A DNA stretch of 43,788 nt from Dysgonomonas sp. 521. GTDB lineage: Bacteria > Bacteroidota > Bacteroidia > Bacteroidales > Dysgonomonadaceae. The translations under genes were made by a program, and so were the position numbers. The stretch spans positions 6,273-50,060 of the forward strand of contig NZ_QVMO01000030.1 of NCBI RefSeq assembly GCF_010501055.1, given 5' to 3'. Shown piece by piece: positions 1 through 7,991 of this stretch (its first letter is position 1; each line of letters begins with the position of its first letter). Below the pieces are notes generated by a model that worked only from the letters and a program-made list of their open reading frames with translations, searched no databases and was not told where the DNA came from.

Positions 1-151
1 GAGTTTCGTCCCGTTTAGCCGGCCAGCCGTTGGTGGGTCGCCGAGGGACAAAGCACTAGCCTTTTGCTTCCTTTTGGGCAATGCCAAAAGGAAGGGCAAG
101 CCCAGGAGGGCGCGGCAGCAGGGAGCTACGGCTAAAGTATTTAGCCTAGGA
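1..151 (+). other. GC-rich partial open frame with a perfect inverted repeat, edge of window
   Basis: Frame 2 of the plus strand is open from the window edge to a TAG ending at 151, and an overlapping frame on the minus strand is open too, so the coding strand is undecided. The stretch is visibly richer in G and C than the carB region beside it. It contains a perfect 11-bp inverted repeat, CTTCCTTTTGG (67-77) and CCAAAAGGAAG (84-94), with a six-base loop. The encoded tail is basic (many K and R) and I do not recognise it. It may be the 3' end of a gene, or a piece of a mobile element, that continues outside the window. From 152 to 249 I see nothing. Confidence 0.3.
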
Positions 152-249
152 TAGCCGTTATGTAAAAAATAAAAGAACACTTAACTTATCAACTACTGAT
201 TGACATTATTAGATAATTTTAAATCAAAAAAATACATATTTCTAAGTAG

Positions 250-283
250 AAAAGCCTGACAAAGAGTTTCCTGCCAGGCTTTT
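250..283 (-). terminator. Terminator after carB
   Basis: AAAAGCCTG (250-258) pairs with CAGGCTTTT (275-283). It lies 23 bases beyond the carB stop codon. The run of T on each side makes it usable in both directions, so it can also stop transcription entering from the left edge. Confidence 0.7.
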
Positions 284-306
284 GATTATTCTATCATTTA
301 TTGAGA

Positions 307-3300
307 TCAGTCGTATTCATTCCACGCTTTAATCTCTATTTCGTCTACGGTCATCTTACAAAATGCCTGTATGAAAGCCGAAGCAAGACGGGAATTAGTA
401 AGTAACGGCACATTGAAATCGATTGCAGCACGGCGGATCTTATACCCGTTGTCCAATTCGCTTGTTGTAAAGTTCTTAGGAATATTTACAACAAGGTCGA
501 TTTTCTTGTCATGTATCATTTCCAGTGTATTCGGGTGCTGGTTTTCGTTAGGCCAGAATACCTGAGTGGCGGGAATCCCGTTTTCTACAAGGAATTTCTG
601 TGAACCAGCCGTAGCATACAACTCATACCCTTTCTGGTGTAACAGTCGGGCGGCCTGAAGCAATTCTACTTTAGACTTCGCAGGGCCGGTAGAGAACAAG
701 ACTGTTTTCTTCGGTATTTTATAACCCACCGATAACATCGATTTCAGCATGGCATCGTAGAAGTTATCCCCGATACATCCTACTTCTCCGGTAGAAGCCA
801 TATCCACACCCAGTACAGGGTCAGCTTTTTGCAGGCGTGAGAAAGAGAACTGCGAAGCCTTGATACCTACATAGTCGAGGTCGAAATCATTCTTGTTCGG
901 TTTTTCAACTTTCTTGCCTAGCATTACTTGTGTAGCAAGGTCTATGAAGTTAATTTTCAGTACCTTCGAAACAAACGGGAACGAACGGGATGCCCGCAGG
1001 TTACATTCGATAACCTTTATATCGTTATCCCTTGCCAAGAACTGCATGTTGAAAGGTCCCGAAATCTGTAGTTCTTCGGCTACTTTGCGGGCTACTTTCT
1101 TGATGCGTCTAACGGTCTCTATATACAGGCGTTGCGCAGGAAACTGTATGGTCGCGTCTCCGGAGTGTACACCCGCAAACTCTACATGTTCGGATATAGC
1201 GTACATTATTATTTCGCCTTTGTTGGCAACCGCGTCTATTTCTATTTCTTTCGCGTTTTCAACGAATTCGCTTACTACTACCGGATGCTTCTTAGATACT
1301 TCGGCAGCCAGCCCGAGGAAGTTTTCCAACTCCTGATCGTTTGAGCAAACATTCATTGCGGCGCCCGACAGTACGTAAGAAGGACGGATAAGTACCGGAT
1401 AGCCTACTTCGTCTACAAAACCCTTAATATCCTGCAATGAAGTCAATTCTTTCCAGCGTGGCTGGTCTACGCCGATGCGGTCGAGCATGCTGGAGAATTT
1501 GTGACGGTCTTCGGCGTTGTCGATGTTTTTCGCAGTAGTACCCAGTATGTTTACTTTAGCTGCATCCAGACGCATTGCCAGGTTGTTTGGTATCTGTCCG
1601 CCTACCGAAAGGATTACCCCGTGCGGGTTTTCCAGTTCGATGATGTCCATTACACGTTCGTAGGTCAGTTCGTCAAAGTAGAGGCGGTCGCACATATCGT
1701 AGTCGGTAGAAACCGTTTCGGGATTGTAATTAATCATTACCGAACGCCAGCCTTCTTTACGTATAGTTTGCAAGGCATTTACCGAACACCAGTCGAATTC
1801 TACCGAAGAACCGATGCGGTATGCTCCCGAACCGAGCACGATAACCGATTTGTGGTCGCCCAGATATTTCACATCGTTTTCCCTGCCATTGTATGTGATA
1901 TACAGGTAGTTGGTCTGTGCCGGATATTCCGCTGCAAGTGTATCTATCTGTTTTACACAAGGTACGATTCCATTCTCTTTACGGATACGGCGTACATCGT
2001 GTTGTATGGTCTCTATCAGGCTTGGTTCTTTGCATACAATCTTAGCAACCTGGAAGTCGGAGAATCCCATTTTCTTCGCTGTATGCAGCAAGTCGAGCGG
2101 AAGAGACTGTATGTCATCATATTTTTCAAGTTCTTTCGAACATTCATGTATATACTTAAGTTTCTGTAAGAACCAGCGGTCTATCTTTGTAAGGTCATAT
2201 ATCCGGTCTACAGTATAGCCTCTTTTGAAGGCCTCTTCTATGCAGAAGATACGTTTATCTGTCGGATTCTTCAATGCTTCATCCAGATCGTCTACTTCGA
2301 GAGGCTTATTGGCTGCAAATCCGTGCATACCGATGTTTATCATACGAAGCCCTTTCTGTATGGTTTCTTCGAATGTACGTCCGATAGCCATAATCTCGCC
2401 TACAGACTTCATGCTGGAACCAATCTCCTTAGATACACCATGAAATTTACCTAAGTCCCAACGAGGTATTTTCACTACTATATAGTCGAGTGCCGGTTCG
2501 AAGAATGCGCAAGTGGACTTGGTTACCGAATTTTTAAGCTCGAACAGTCCGTATCCCAAACCAAGTTTAGCGGCCACGAAAGCCAACGGGTAACCTGTGG
2601 CCTTGGATGCCAGTGCCGATGAACGGCTCAAGCGGGCATTTACTTCGATTACGCGGTAATCTTCCGATTCGGTGTCGAAAGCGAATTGTACGTTACATTC
2701 GCCTACAATACCGATGTGTTTTACAATGCGGATTGAGAGTTCGCGCAATTTATGGAATTCATCATTTGTCAATGTTTGTGATGGCGCCACTACGATGCTT
2801 TCACCTGTATGGATTCCAAGCGGGTCGAAGTTTTCCATATTACAAACAGTCATACAGTTGCCGTATTTGTCACGCACAACTTCGTATTCTATTTCCTTCC
2901 AGCCTTTGAGCGATTTTTCAACAAGGATCTGTGTAGAGTATGAGAATGCTTTTTCGGCAAGGGCGCGTAATTCCTGTTCGTTGTCACAGAATCCTGAGCC
3001 AAGGCCACCCAGCGCATAAGCTGCACGTATAATGATCGGGTAACCCAATTCATCGGCGGCTGTTACCGCGTCTTCTATTGTGCCTACGGCATGGCTTTTG
3101 ATTGTCTTTACATCAATCTGATCCAGTTTCTTTACAAACAGTTCCCGGTCTTCGGTATCCATTATCGCCTGTACCGGAGTACCCAGTACCCGGAGGTTAT
3201 ATTTTTCAAGTATACCGCTTTGGTACAACTGTACTCCGCAGTTAAGCGCAGTTTGTCCTCCAAAGGCCAGTAATAATCCATCCGGCTTTTCTTTTTGGAT

Positions 3301-3531
3301 TACCTTTTCTACAAAGTATGGAGTGATTGGTAAGAAATATATTTTGTCGGCACTTCCTTCCGAAGTTTGTACTGTTGCAATATTGGGATTGATAAGTACT
3401 GTTTCGATTCCTTCCTCTTTCAGCGCTTTGAGAGCCTGTGAGCCTGAGTAATCAAATTCTCCGGCTTCTCCGATTTTTAGCGCTCCCGAACCAAGGACTA
3501 ATACTTTTTTTACGTCTATGTTAATATCCAT
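307..3531 (-). CDS. carB: Carbamoyl-phosphate synthase, large subunit
   Basis: The protein (1074 aa) has the duplicated architecture of CarB. An N-terminal carboxyphosphate-forming ATP-grasp half starts with VLVLGSGALKIGEAGEFDYS, and a second carbamate-phosphorylating half repeats it as VIVLGSGAYRIGSSVEFDW near residue 570. A C-terminal MGS-like allosteric domain follows from about residue 940. Length matches the family. It makes carbamoyl phosphate from ammonia, bicarbonate and two ATP for pyrimidine and arginine synthesis, using ammonia channelled from CarA. Only 24 bases separate it from carA upstream, so the two are co-transcribed. The ATG at 3531 is directly followed by the first conserved strand. 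Function is certain by family; regulation is discussed at the carA leader. Confidence 0.97.
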   Translation of the reverse strand: MDINIDVKKVLVLGSGALKIGEAGEFDYSGSQALKALKEEGIETVLINPNIATVQTSEGSADKIYFLPITPYFVEKVIQKEKPDGLLLAFGGQTALNCGVQLYQSGILEKYNLRVLGTPVQAIMDTEDRELFVKKLDQIDVKTIKSHAVGTIEDAVTAADELGYPIIIRAAYALGGLGSGFCDNEQELRALAEKAFSYSTQILVEKSLKGWKEIEYEVVRDKYGNCMTVCNMENFDPLGIHTGESIVVAPSQTLTNDEFHKLRELSIRIVKHIGIVGECNVQFAFDTESEDYRVIEVNARLSRSSALASKATGYPLAFVAAKLGLGYGLFELKNSVTKSTCAFFEPALDYIVVKIPRWDLGKFHGVSKEIGSSMKSVGEIMAIGRTFEETIQKGLRMINIGMHGFAANKPLEVDDLDEALKNPTDKRIFCIEEAFKRGYTVDRIYDLTKIDRWFLQKLKYIHECSKELEKYDDIQSLPLDLLHTAKKMGFSDFQVAKIVCKEPSLIETIQHDVRRIRKENGIVPCVKQIDTLAAEYPAQTNYLYITYNGRENDVKYLGDHKSVIVLGSGAYRIGSSVEFDWCSVNALQTIRKEGWRSVMINYNPETVSTDYDMCDRLYFDELTYERVMDIIELENPHGVILSVGGQIPNNLAMRLDAAKVNILGTTAKNIDNAEDRHKFSSMLDRIGVDQPRWKELTSLQDIKGFVDEVGYPVLIRPSYVLSGAAMNVCSNDQELENFLGLAAEVSKKHPVVVSEFVENAKEIEIDAVANKGEIIMYAISEHVEFAGVHSGDATIQFPAQRLYIETVRRIKKVARKVAEELQISGPFNMQFLARDNDIKVIECNLRASRSFPFVSKVLKINFIDLATQVMLGKKVEKPNKNDFDLDYVGIKASQFSFSRLQKADPVLGVDMASTGEVGCIGDNFYDAMLKSMLSVGYKIPKKTVLFSTGPAKSKVELLQAARLLHQKGYELYATAGSQKFLVENGIPATQVFWPNENQHPNTLEMIHDKKIDLVVNIPKNFTTSELDNGYKIRRAAIDFNVPLLTNSRLASAFIQAFCKMTVDEIEIKAWNEYD

Positions 3532-3555
3532 TTAATCTACTTTTTATGAGTTGGA

Positions 3556-4626
3556 TTATAATTTTTCTACAAATAAATCAAATAAGAAACCTGTGTCAGT
3601 AGGTCCACTGGCCGCTTCGGGATGGAACTGTGCCGAAAAGAACGGTTTAGTCTTATGTTTGATACCTTCATTTGTACCATCGTTCAGGTTGATGAACAAA
3701 GGCTCCCAGTCTGCGCCCAGAGAAGCGTTCGCAACGGCAAATCCGTGATTTTGCGACGTAATAAAACATTTAGTGGAATCGACCATTTTTACAGGCTGGT
3801 TGTGGCTGCGGTGTCCGTATTTTAGTTTATAGATGGTTGCCCCGCCTGCCTTTGACAAAAGCTGGTTTCCCATGCATATCCCGCAAATAGGCTTATTGCC
3901 TTCCATCGCTTTATGTATATTCTTTACAGTTTCTTCGCAGAAATCAGGATTTCCGGGGCCATTGGAGATAAACAGCCCGTCCCATTCCAGCTGGTTGAAG
4001 TCGTAATCCCACGGAACACGTATAATTGTTACATTCCTTTTCAGTAAACTACGTATTATGTTGTGTTTTACACCACAGTCGACAAGGAGTACTTTCTTTT
4101 CCCCGTTTCCGTACGTAAGTACTTCTTTACAAGAGGCTTTTTTTACCTGATTTTCCAGATTCGGATCATAAAAATCTATTTCGTTGGCATCTTTGAAAAC
4201 AATTTTACCTTTCATCGAACCCTTTTCGCGCAGTATCTTGGTAAGTTCACGGGTATCTATTCCGTAAATTCCCGGCACATCATGTTCTTTAAGCCAGTCT
4301 CCAAGGCTCTTCTTCGCATTCCAGTGTGAATATTCATGTGAATAATCGGATACGATTAGTCCGCTCACTTGCACTTTTTCCGATTCGTAAAAGTCTGATA
4401 CTCCATTGGTAAATGTATCATCAGGGACACCATAGTTACCTACAAGGGGAAATGTAACAACAAGTATCTGCCCCAAATAAGAAGGGTCGGTAAGGCTTTC
4501 GGTATAGCCTACCATTGCGGTACTAAACACAACTTCGCCGGCTTTTGCAGTTTCAGAGCCGAAAGATTTCCCTTCGAAAACTGTTCCGTCGTCAAGAATT
4601 AGCTGAACTGGTTTGTCTGAATACAT
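3556..4626 (-). CDS. carA: Carbamoyl-phosphate synthase, small (glutaminase) subunit
   Basis: The protein (356 aa) has the CarA N-terminal domain (starting LILDDGTVFEGKSFGS, with SLTDPSYLGQ) followed by a class I glutamine amidotransferase domain. The nucleophile elbow is seen as GICMGNQLL and the His-Glu pair as FHPEAASGP near the C-terminus. It hydrolyses glutamine and feeds ammonia to CarB. It is the first gene of the carAB operon. Its start lies about 40 bases downstream of a strong terminator-like hairpin, which makes transcription attenuation a possibility. Length is usual for the family. Confidence 0.97.
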   Translation of the reverse strand: MYSDKPVQLILDDGTVFEGKSFGSETAKAGEVVFSTAMVGYTESLTDPSYLGQILVVTFPLVGNYGVPDDTFTNGVSDFYESEKVQVSGLIVSDYSHEYSHWNAKKSLGDWLKEHDVPGIYGIDTRELTKILREKGSMKGKIVFKDANEIDFYDPNLENQVKKASCKEVLTYGNGEKKVLLVDCGVKHNIIRSLLKRNVTIIRVPWDYDFNQLEWDGLFISNGPGNPDFCEETVKNIHKAMEGNKPICGICMGNQLLSKAGGATIYKLKYGHRSHNQPVKMVDSTKCFITSQNHGFAVANASLGADWEPLFINLNDGTNEGIKHKTKPFFSAQFHPEAASGPTDTGFLFDLFVEKL

Positions 4627-4666
4627 GTTTTGTTTTTATATAAATATATGATTAATAAGCTATTTA

Positions 4667-4674
4667 CAAAGATA
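4667..4674 (-). promoter_or_regulatory. Proximal -7 box candidate of carAB
   Basis: On the minus strand TATCTTTG matches the Bacteroidota -7 consensus TAnnTTTG and lies about 40 bases before the carA ATG. No TTTG -33 box is visible at the right distance, because the upstream bases are the T-run of the hairpin at 4674-4715. If this is the main promoter, the hairpin is just a terminator; if the distal promoter is used, the hairpin is in the leader. Confidence 0.4.
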
Positions 4675-4715
4675 AAAAAAAAGGAACGGGATATCTGTCA
4701 TATCTGTTCCTTTTA
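4674..4715 (-). terminator. Terminator-like hairpin in the carA leader (attenuator candidate)
   Basis: On the minus strand AAAAGGAAC pairs with GTTCCTTTT and an inner GATAT/ATATC stem extends the hairpin, followed by nine T. This is a textbook intrinsic terminator pointing toward carA, and it sits in the carA leader. The upstream aminotransferase gene already has its own terminator at 4866-4900, so this second one is not needed to end that operon. Attenuation of carAB is the inference. Confidence 0.75.
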
Positions 4716-4716
4716 G

Positions 4717-4778
4717 TTATAATAGTAAATGTTGTACTTTTTTCTTTCTCATTTTTTCAAATACTCAAAATATCTCAT
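4717..4778 (-). other. Two overlapping leader-peptide-like ORFs before the carA hairpin
   Basis: Below any normal gene size. A 9-codon ORF (MRYFEYLKK, 4749-4778) ends in TGA overlapping the ATG of an 11-codon ORF (MRKKKVQHLLL, 4717-4752), whose TAA ends two bases before the terminator stem. This is the geometry expected of a translation-coupled attenuator, and the RNA is U-rich. Neither ORF has a clear ribosome binding site, so chance is a real alternative. Confidence 0.3.
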
Positions 4779-4794
4779 GTGAATATCTGAGGTA

Positions 4795-4802
4795 CAAAGG
4801 TA
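4795..4802 (-). promoter_or_regulatory. Distal -7 box candidate of carAB
   Basis: Minus-strand TACCTTTG is a perfect TAnnTTTG box. Initiation a few bases downstream would give a leader of roughly 160 bases that contains the small ORFs and the hairpin. No convincing TTTG -33 box is present. Confidence 0.5.
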
Positions 4803-4865
4803 GAAATAAAAATGATATATTGTGATGCTTTTATGGATAATAATTTTCTTTTTTACACATTGCTA

Positions 4866-4900
4866 AAATAAAAAGAGGGAATAAGCCAATGTTCCCTCTT
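4866..4900 (-). terminator. Terminator of the lptF/G-ribBA-aminotransferase operon
   Basis: Minus-strand AAGAGGGAA pairs with TTCCCTCTT across a ten-base loop and is followed by TTTATTTT. It lies 24 bases after the aminotransferase stop. Confidence 0.85.
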
Positions 4901-4924
4901 CCATAATATATTATTCCTAATCTG

Positions 4925-6118
4925 TTATTTCAACTTTGCCAGTGTTTCTTTCACTCTGCGCATCGCTTCTATGATATTTTCGTCAGAGGTAGCGTAAGAG
5001 AAACGGATATAGTTAGGTGCTTCGAATGCAAGCCCTCCCACACAGGCCACATGTCCTTCTTCTAAAAGAAACATTGCCAGATCGGCAGATGTATTGATAA
5101 CCTTGCCATTGTATGATTTACCCAGATAATAACTGCACTCGGGGAACAGGTAGAATGCTCCTTCGGGCTTGTTTACTTTGAATCCTTCTATTTCGAAGGC
5201 TAATTTTACTATCAGGTCGCGGCGGCGCATAAAGGCTTTACGCATATCTTCCACACATTGCTGGTCTCCGTAATATGCTGCTTCTGCAGCTTTCTGGGAG
5301 ATAGAAGATGCTCCGGATGTATATTGTCCCTGCAGTTTGTTGCAGGCAGCGGCAAGCCATTGAGGAGCGGCCATCCATCCCAGACGCCATCCTGTCATTG
5401 CGTAGGCTTTAGATACTCCGTTTACTATTACTACACGTTCCCTTACATTTTCGAACTGGGCTATACTTTCGTGCTTACCTGTATAGTTGATATGTTCGTA
5501 TATTTCGTCCGCTATGATGATTATATTCGGATATTTGGCCAGTACATCAGCCAGTGCCTTTAGTTCGGCTTTACTGTATATGCTTCCTGTAGGATTGGAT
5601 GGGGAGCACAGGATTATGGCTCTTGTCTTCGGGTTGATAGCGGCTTCCAGTTCGGCCGGCGTTATTTTAAAGTCCTGTTCGATGCCGGTATGTATTATAT
5701 AGCTTTCACCTTCAGCCAGTTTTACCATTTCTATATAGCTTACCCAGCACGGTGCAGGTATAATTACCTGTTCCCCGGGATTTACTACACTCAGTATAGC
5801 GTTGCATACGGCCTGTTTAGCTCCGTTTGAGCAAATGATCTGCTCCGGTTTGTATTGCAGCCCGTTTTCCGATTCCAGTTTTTTACATACGGCTTGCCGT
5901 AGCGAAAGGTAACCCGGAACGGGTGTATATAATGAATAGTTCTCATCAATCGCTTTCTTGGCGGCTTCTTTGATATGATCCGGCGTGTGGAAGTCCGGTT
6001 CTCCTACACTGAGGTTTATAACATTGATACCCTGAGCTTTCAGTTCATTGCTTTTTTGCGACATCGCCAGGGTTTCCGATATTGCAAGGTTTGCTATGCG
6101 TGCTGATACTTGTGACAT
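4925..6118 (-). CDS. Aspartate aminotransferase-type class I PLP enzyme
   Basis: The protein (397 aa) has the class I/II aminotransferase fold. It starts with an SxRxxxLxxSETLA-type N-terminus (VSARIANLAISETLAMS). Also visible are the substrate/cofactor segment NLSVGEPDFHTP, the SNGAKQAVCNA phosphate-binding turn, the SPSNPTGS loop, ADEIYEH with the PLP-contacting Asp and Tyr, and the Schiff-base lysine in NGVSKAYAMTGWRLGW. These features fit the Ib subgroup of aspartate aminotransferases, which transfer the amino group between aspartate and 2-oxoglutarate; some members also accept prephenate. It is the last gene of the operon, 24 bases after the DUF4304 gene. Its product could feed carbamoyl-aspartate synthesis, but proximity to carAB is not proof of a link. 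Confidence 0.9.
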   Translation of the reverse strand: MSQVSARIANLAISETLAMSQKSNELKAQGINVINLSVGEPDFHTPDHIKEAAKKAIDENYSLYTPVPGYLSLRQAVCKKLESENGLQYKPEQIICSNGAKQAVCNAILSVVNPGEQVIIPAPCWVSYIEMVKLAEGESYIIHTGIEQDFKITPAELEAAINPKTRAIILCSPSNPTGSIYSKAELKALADVLAKYPNIIIIADEIYEHINYTGKHESIAQFENVRERVVIVNGVSKAYAMTGWRLGWMAAPQWLAAACNKLQGQYTSGASSISQKAAEAAYYGDQQCVEDMRKAFMRRRDLIVKLAFEIEGFKVNKPEGAFYLFPECSYYLGKSYNGKVINTSADLAMFLLEEGHVACVGGLAFEAPNYIRFSYATSDENIIEAMRRVKETLAKLK

Positions 6119-6142
6119 TGTTTCAGATTTTATTTTAGATTG

Positions 6143-6757
6143 TTATTCTTTAAGTTCCAGTTCTTTTTCCAGTTTAATGAGATTCTCAAGGTAACCGTTA
6201 TTGCCGGTTTCTTTTGCTCTTTTTATTTCTTTTTCCAACTCTTCCAATGCCCTCTTTTTGTAACCATTATAAAATAAAGCTTTTATTTCGTATGGGTAGA
6301 GATCTATTTTATTTAGCAACGCTTTGAATATATCTTCTTGCGATTGGAATTTAGCAAGATAAGGAAGTATATTTTTTATAAAAATATTTTCAATTTTGGA
6401 ATAAAGTTTAGCTTCTTCAATGTTATTTGTCAGGTCGAACCAAATATCCCTGTCTTCTAATAAGCGACCTATCCTGATCCTTATTGGGCAATTATATTCT
6501 AAGAATTTGGGACCTAGTTGGCGGGATGACCAGTATTTATCTATTTCCATAGAATATATTCCCAGATTTATAGTAAAGTGTATATGTTGTTTATCATAAT
6601 AGACACTTTTCTGGAAATTTACTATTTTGCCCAATCCTTCTTCATTGTAAAAACGGAAATTATTACCGGATTTTTTATAACCCAGAGTTTTGAAGTGCGG
6701 CCAAATTATTTTTGACACCAAATAGTCAAACTTCTTCTCAATTTCCGTTTTCGCCAT
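6143..6757 (-). CDS. DUF4304-type protein
   Basis: The 204-aa product begins MAKTEIEKKFDYLVSKIIWPHF and has the DUF4304 pattern of a C-terminally helical small protein with an F-x-K-S-G-x-x-F/Y core (KKSGNNFRFYNEEGLGKIVNFQKS). There is no signal peptide or membrane segment, so it is cytoplasmic. Function is unknown for the family. It is squeezed into the operon with 4 bases to ribBA upstream and 24 to the aminotransferase downstream, and it is visibly richer in A and T than its neighbours, so it may be a later insertion in a conserved operon. Confidence 0.8.
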   Translation of the reverse strand: MAKTEIEKKFDYLVSKIIWPHFKTLGYKKSGNNFRFYNEEGLGKIVNFQKSVYYDKQHIHFTINLGIYSMEIDKYWSSRQLGPKFLEYNCPIRIRIGRLLEDRDIWFDLTNNIEEAKLYSKIENIFIKNILPYLAKFQSQEDIFKALLNKIDLYPYEIKALFYNGYKKRALEELEKEIKRAKETGNNGYLENLIKLEKELELKE

Positions 6758-6761
6758 TTAT

Positions 6762-7979
6762 TTAGTCTACATTATGCAAATCGTGTCCCATACGCTCTTT
6801 CTTGGTATGCATATAGAATTCGTTATATTTATTTGGCGTAATTTCGATAGGTACATTTTCTACCACTGTGAGCCCGAATGATTCCAATCCTTTTCGTTTC
6901 ACAGGGTTGTTGGTCAGTAGTCGCATCTTGCTGACATTCAGGTCGCGGAGTATTGCGGCACCAACACCATAGTCGCGCTCATCGGCGCGGAACCCGAGAT
7001 GCAGATTCGCGTCTACCGTGTCGTAGCCTTCTTCCTGTAATTTATATGCTTCCATTTTAGCCATAAGACCGATTCCCCTGCCTTCCTGATTGAGGTATAC
7101 GATGACGCCTTTTCCTTCTTTTTGTATCATTTCCATCGACTTGTGAAGCTGTTCGCCACACTCGCAACGTTTCGAACCGAATATATCTCCTGTCATACAC
7201 GAAGAGTGAACACGTACAAGGATAGGTTCGTCTTCTTCCCAGGATCCCTTAATTAAGGCGATATGCTCCAGCCCTGTGGATTTTTGTTTGAACGGTATCA
7301 GACGAAAGTCGCCGTAAACTGTCGGCATTTTCACTTCAACGCCTTCTTCTATCAGTGATTCCCTTTCGAGGCGGTAGCGAACCAGGTCGGCTACCGAAAT
7401 AAGTTTTAAGTCGTAGTCGTCGGCCATCTTTCTCAATTCAGGCAGACGTGCCATTTCGCCGTCTTCTCTTTTTATTTCGATGAGAACGCCGGCGGGGTAC
7501 ATTCCTGCCAATCGTGCCATATCTACGGCAGCTTCGGTATGCCCCAGGCGGCTTAACACGCCTTTGTCCTTGGCTCGTAAGGGGAATATGTGCCCCGGAC
7601 GCCCGAAATCTTCTGGTTTGGTTTCTTTCTTGGTGAGGGCTAATATTGTCTGCGCCCTGTCATAGGCGGATATTCCTGTTGTTACACCGTTTTTCAGTAA
7701 GTCTATTGATACGGTAAAGGGTGTGGAATGTGTTGATGTATTGCGAGTTACCATCATCGGCAAATCCAATTCCTCGCAGCGTTCGGATGTTAAGGGGGTA
7801 CAGATAAGCCCTCTGGCATGGGTTTCCATGAAATTTACTTTCTCCGGAGTAATGGCCTCTGCTGCAATAATTAAATCGCCTTCATTTTCACGATCTTCAT
7901 CGTCAACTACAATAATGAAATTACCTTTTCTAATTTCGTTGATTGCTTCTTCTACGGTGTCTAATTTTATTTTATCCAT
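6762..7979 (-). CDS. ribBA: Bifunctional 3,4-dihydroxy-2-butanone-4-phosphate synthase / GTP cyclohydrolase II
   Basis: Residues 1 to about 200 are the RibB domain: [13 protein letters not shown] holds the acidic metal site, and [11 protein letters not shown] and [10 protein letters not shown] follow. Residues from about 210 are the RibA domain with the zinc site [17 protein letters not shown] and the GTP-binding stretch NQEGRGIGL. The length of 405 aa is standard. Together the domains make both precursors of riboflavin. It sits 12 bases after the LptF/G gene. Confidence 0.97.
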   Translation of the reverse strand: MDKIKLDTVEEAINEIRKGNFIIVVDDEDRENEGDLIIAAEAITPEKVNFMETHARGLICTPLTSERCEELDLPMMVTRNTSTHSTPFTVSIDLLKNGVTTGISAYDRAQTILALTKKETKPEDFGRPGHIFPLRAKDKGVLSRLGHTEAAVDMARLAGMYPAGVLIEIKREDGEMARLPELRKMADDYDLKLISVADLVRYRLERESLIEEGVEVKMPTVYGDFRLIPFKQKSTGLEHIALIKGSWEEDEPILVRVHSSCMTGDIFGSKRCECGEQLHKSMEMIQKEGKGVIVYLNQEGRGIGLMAKMEAYKLQEEGYDTVDANLHLGFRADERDYGVGAAILRDLNVSKMRLLTNNPVKRKGLESFGLTVVENVPIEITPNKYNEFYMHTKKERMGHDLHNVD

Positions 7980-7991
7980 GTTGAAATCTTT

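Noticed and set aside
1501..2169. Long plus-strand frame opposite carB
   Set aside because: Antisense shadow of carB; carB has full family length and motifs on the other strand.
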